Positions 61,421-64,000 of a stretch of 64,000 nt of DNA are shown here, in pieces; the first letter of the stretch is position 1, and each line of letters begins with the position of its first letter. Location: the NCBI GenBank assembly GCA_002753135.1, contig PDZV01000013.1, positions 26,579-90,578 of the forward strand, given 5' to 3'. This stretch comes from Magnetococcales bacterium WMHbinv6. GTDB taxonomy: Bacteria > Pseudomonadota > Magnetococcia > Magnetococcales > Magnetaquicoccaceae. Below the pieces are notes generated by a model. That model saw nothing but the letters and a program-made list of their open reading frames with translations, ran no database searches and was not told the DNA's origin. The translations under genes were made by a program, and so were the position numbers.

Positions 61421-64000
61421 TTATGTCACCTTGAGGCGCAGATACTCACCTTCCACCGTTGGTGTATATACGGACGATGTCGCCCCACTGACGGTGAGAT
61501 CGTTCCAGTTTGTCCCATCTGCGGAGTGTTGCCATTGATACTGGATGGTTTCTGCACTTTGACCGTTCAACAGGCTAAGTTCGCTGGTCAACGTCTCCCC
61601 TTTATAACCACTGCCACGAATCGCGACATGATTACCAACGGTATTGATGATTTCACCGGTGGCACCGTTCATCTTGGCCACAAAGGCGTTACCAGAGGAA
61701 CTCGAAGAAACCGCAATATGATCACCAGCAACGGTGCTGAAGTCGTTATGATTTCCCACTTGACCAACCAGAATCAGGTTGCCGTTGGCATCGCTGGCCA
61801 TATCCTGAATCTGTTCGTTATCCTCGCCGCCAAATTGACGGAGGTAGATGGATTGGCCGCTCGTCGGGTTCAACAATGCCACCAGGGCATCATCCCCCTG
61901 GTTGCCTGTTTTAATGGTTGCTGCCAACTGCAAACCGCCATCGGTCAAGGTCAACGACAACTCATCGTGTGCCTCAAAACCGGTCGATCCCAGCCCAAGC
62001 CCTTGCATCCACAAAACGGCACCGGTTGTTCTGTCCAACGCCGCGACAAAAATACGGTGGCCAACGCCGCCTGCATCCAGAGAAACATTGAGAGTACCGT
62101 CGGTGTATTCAAGCAGATCGGCAAAAGTACCTGCAAGGAAGAGATGATCGGCCCCATCGATAACCAAATCGGACACGGTCGAATCGGCATTGAAAGTAGT
62201 ACGCCAACTTTCTGATCCAGTACCCAAATCCACATTGGCGACAAAACCGTGGCCTGTTGCAACATCAACAGCGTGTTCGCCAGCCAGGAAGAGATGGCCG
62301 GCGACCACCTCACCGCCTTGAATCTCATCGGCCATCGACCAGGTGATGACGTTGTCATCCAGGGTGGAATGGTCCACCAGGTCAAAGGTATGGACGAAGA
62401 GGCTACGGCTCAACGTGTTGTCGCTATTGACCGTTTGGCTGATCCCGAAAACGCTGCCACTGCCGGCAACCGTATCAACGGAGAAAAGACCACCATCCTG
62501 ATTGCTGGCATCGCCCGCCGTCGTAGCCCACATGACCTCTCCGGTTGAGGCATCACGCTTGATGATATAGAGATCATTGCTGGGATGGCCACCACCTGTG
62601 GTACTGGTTAAATCAGCGCTGTCAGGCAAGCCATTGAAGTTGAGATCCAAGGTACCGGCAAACTGGCCGATTGTGTAAATACGGTCATGGCCGCTCTCGG
62701 TCACCACAGTTGACATCCCGGAATCGACATGGCCGCTGCCCAACACCTGCAGTTTGCTCGCCCACTGCAGATGGCCAGAGGCATCAAATTTTTGCAGAAA
62801 GGCATCACTACCGTTATGGGTTGTGGCCGTAGGCACAACAACAGAGCCCGGATTCAGGTCCACACTGCCCCAGAAACTACCGCCAACATAAACACCACCC
62901 ACTGTATCTATCGCAACAGAATCGGCTTCGGAACCGCCATTCATGCCGACCGGCAGCACCACGTTGACCCAGGAACTGCTCTGGAAATGGTTCCAGGCGG
63001 CACTCTCACTGACTGGAGTGGCTCCAGCCAGCAGATCATCCAAAACACCATTGGAAAAGAGGTTGCCATCCGCCAGATTGACCGTAACAGACATATTGTT
63101 GGCCAAATCCTGTGTTGTCTGGCTGATGGTAATGCCGTTATCCGGATTTTGGTCACTGTCCAGGGTTTGCAGCAGACGCAAAATATTGCTCGCCGCCGTC
63201 ATGTTGCCATCGGCCAAATTCAACGGCGTGACCACCGTCCCACCGACCGCATCCCCCAGAACAATATTGCCCAGAGAGAAGGTAACCGTCTCTCCCTCTT
63301 GATAATTGAAGGCACCGCCTGCACCGGTCATACCGGACTGGCTGGCCGTTTGATAGTGCAGTCCTTGCACCGGGCTGTCGAGGAAAACCCCTTGCTGCAG
63401 TTGAGACTGATTTGCTTCGGCCACCGTCAACATGAACACATCCGATACGCTAAGTCCACCCTCATCGGTCGCCGTCACCCGAATATCGAGATTGCCCACA
63501 TCACCGACAAGCGGCATACCACTCAAGGTCATGCTCTGCGCATCAAAGGTCAGCCAGCTCGGCAGTGCGGCACCGTTGGCCAAGGTGACCGCGTAGGTCA
63601 GGGTGTCGTCCACACTATCCATAAAGGTGTCTGTCGGCACCACAAAGCTGAAAGCAGAATCAACCGTGGCACTCTGATCTGACAGCAGAGAGTTGACAAT
63701 CGGAGCCTGGTTCTCTGCCACCGTCAACGTGAACACATCCTCTACACTCAAGCCACCCTCATCGGTCGCCGTCACCCGAATATCGAGATTGCCCACATCA
63801 CCGACAAGCGGCATACCACTCAAGGTCATGCTCTGCGCATTAAAGGTCAGCCAGCTCGGCAATGCGGCACCGTTGGCCAAGGTGACCGCGTAGGTCAGGG
63901 TGTCGTCCACACTATCCATAAAGGTGTTTGTCGGCACCGTGAAGCTGAAAGCAGAATCAACCGTGGCACTCTGATCTGACAGCAGAGAGTTGACGATCGG
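61421..64000 (-). CDS. Giant secreted repeat protein, upstream part, 5' partial and ended by TAA
   Basis: The frame is open from the window edge to TAA at 61423-61421 (about 859 codons seen). It shows tandem cadherin-like (CADG/He_PIG) modules of 99 residues, then a domain beginning GVFLDSPVQGLHYQT, SBBP-type propeller repeats (VAIDTVGGVYVGGSFWGS and others), and an Ig-like module ending EGEYLRLKVT. Directly after the TAA the same frame continues GSYDPIYSEATAAV into the downstream coding region without a shift. The two parts are therefore best read as one gene with a nonsense codon. The true start lies beyond 64000. Confidence 0.8.
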   Translation of the reverse strand, partial: PIVNSLLSDQSATVDSAFSFTVPTNTFMDSVDDTLTYAVTLANGAALPSWLTFNAQSMTLSGMPLVGDVGNLDIRVTATDEGGLSVEDVFTLTVAENQAPIVNSLLSDQSATVDSAFSFVVPTDTFMDSVDDTLTYAVTLANGAALPSWLTFDAQSMTLSGMPLVGDVGNLDIRVTATDEGGLSVSDVFMLTVAEANQSQLQQGVFLDSPVQGLHYQTASQSGMTGAGGAFNYQEGETVTFSLGNIVLGDAVGGTVVTPLNLADGNMTAASNILRLLQTLDSDQNPDNGITISQTTQDLANNMSVTVNLADGNLFSNGVLDDLLAGATPVSESAAWNHFQSSSWVNVVLPVGMNGGSEADSVAIDTVGGVYVGGSFWGSVDLNPGSVVVPTATTHNGSDAFLQKFDASGHLQWASKLQVLGSGHVDSGMSTVVTESGHDRIYTIGQFAGTLDLNFNGLPDSADLTSTTGGGHPSNDLYIIKRDASTGEVMWATTAGDASNQDGGLFSVDTVAGSGSVFGISQTVNSDNTLSRSLFVHTFDLVDHSTLDDNVITWSMADEIQGGEVVAGHLFLAGEHAVDVATGHGFVANVDLGTGSESWRTTFNADSTVSDLVIDGADHLFLAGTFADLLEYTDGTLNVSLDAGGVGHRIFVAALDRTTGAVLWMQGLGLGSTGFEAHDELSLTLTDGGLQLAATIKTGNQGDDALVALLNPTSGQSIYLRQFGGEDNEQIQDMASDANGNLILVGQVGNHNDFSTVAGDHIAVSSSSSGNAFVAKMNGATGEIINTVGNHVAIRGSGYKGETLTSELSLLNGQSAETIQYQWQHSADGTNWNDLTVSGATSSVYTPTVEGEYLRLKVT
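63403..64000 (-). repeat. Tandem 297-bp coding repeat (99-residue cadherin-like module)
   Basis: The segment containing ATTGCCCACATCACCGACAA occurs at 63491 and again at 63788, exactly 297 bases apart. The surrounding units are nearly identical at DNA level over almost their full length. Each codes for a module from APIVNSLLSDQ to the TVAE end. The second copy reaches the window edge, so more copies may follow. This is a likely site of copy-number change or of short-read misassembly. Confidence 0.85.

Overview
The window looks like a chromosomal segment of a Gram-negative, chemolithoautotrophic or mixotrophic proteobacterium. The best fit is the Magnetococcales (magnetotactic cocci) or a close relative. 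This rests on an oxygen-sensitive reductive TCA (rTCA) gene set, a monomeric NADP isocitrate dehydrogenase, many hybrid sensor kinases, LPS heptose and AmpG genes, and a NasS/NasT nitrate assimilation locus. The taxon is an inference. No 16S rRNA or magnetosome gene is present to fix it.

Layout. (1) 1-1.5 kb: end of a hybrid PAS histidine kinase. (2) 1.6-10 kb, minus strand: one compact probable operon frdB-frdA-sucC-sucD-korA-korB-pentapeptide protein-sdhE, with monomeric icd just upstream. Together these enzymes convert fumarate to isocitrate in the reductive direction. sucD carries an in-frame amber codon next to a run of eight G. (3) 12.5-18.6 kb, minus: an uncharacterised protein, an EAL/Cache-like protein, and a pyruvate:ferredoxin oxidoreductase whose NifJ-like domains are split over two chains. 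(4) 18.8-23.3 kb, minus: housekeeping block recR-ybaB-dnaX, SRP RNA, tRNA-Ser(GGA), tadA, a DUF2155 lipoprotein, tRNA-Ser(GCT). (5) 23.3-25.2 kb: an integrase remnant and a short FliG-like protein. (6) 25.3-27.3 kb, plus: ampG and an HPP-family membrane protein. (7) 27.3-39.3 kb: nitrate assimilation. The nrtA-nrtB-nrtCD-nasT-nasS operon (minus) diverges from nirB-nirD-nasA (plus). Both leaders between them contain paired hexaloop hairpins with A at loop position 1 and G at position 4, overlapping a terminator. These are the known RNA target of ANTAR antiterminators such as NasT. (8) 39.3-41.4 kb, minus: an AT-rich two-gene cassette, a TIR-ATPase fusion plus a small partner, which is the best candidate for an undescribed defence system. 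(9) 41.5-51.3 kb, minus: HD-GYP response regulator, MHYT hybrid kinase, a formate dehydrogenase alpha subunit fused in frame to the heptose phosphatase GmhB, and a chemoreceptor. (10) 51.6-64 kb, minus: a giant secreted repeat protein (cadherin-like, SBBP, PPC and FG-GAP repeats) that is open in one frame except for a single TAA, and which runs off the window.

How it works together: rTCA enzymes and pyruvate synthase supply fixed carbon, and formate dehydrogenase may supply electrons. The nitrate genes are tuned by NasS/NasT antitermination, with a sigma-54 promoter likely on the nirB side. The signalling genes and giant adhesin-like protein point to a motile organism that responds to redox or nutrients.
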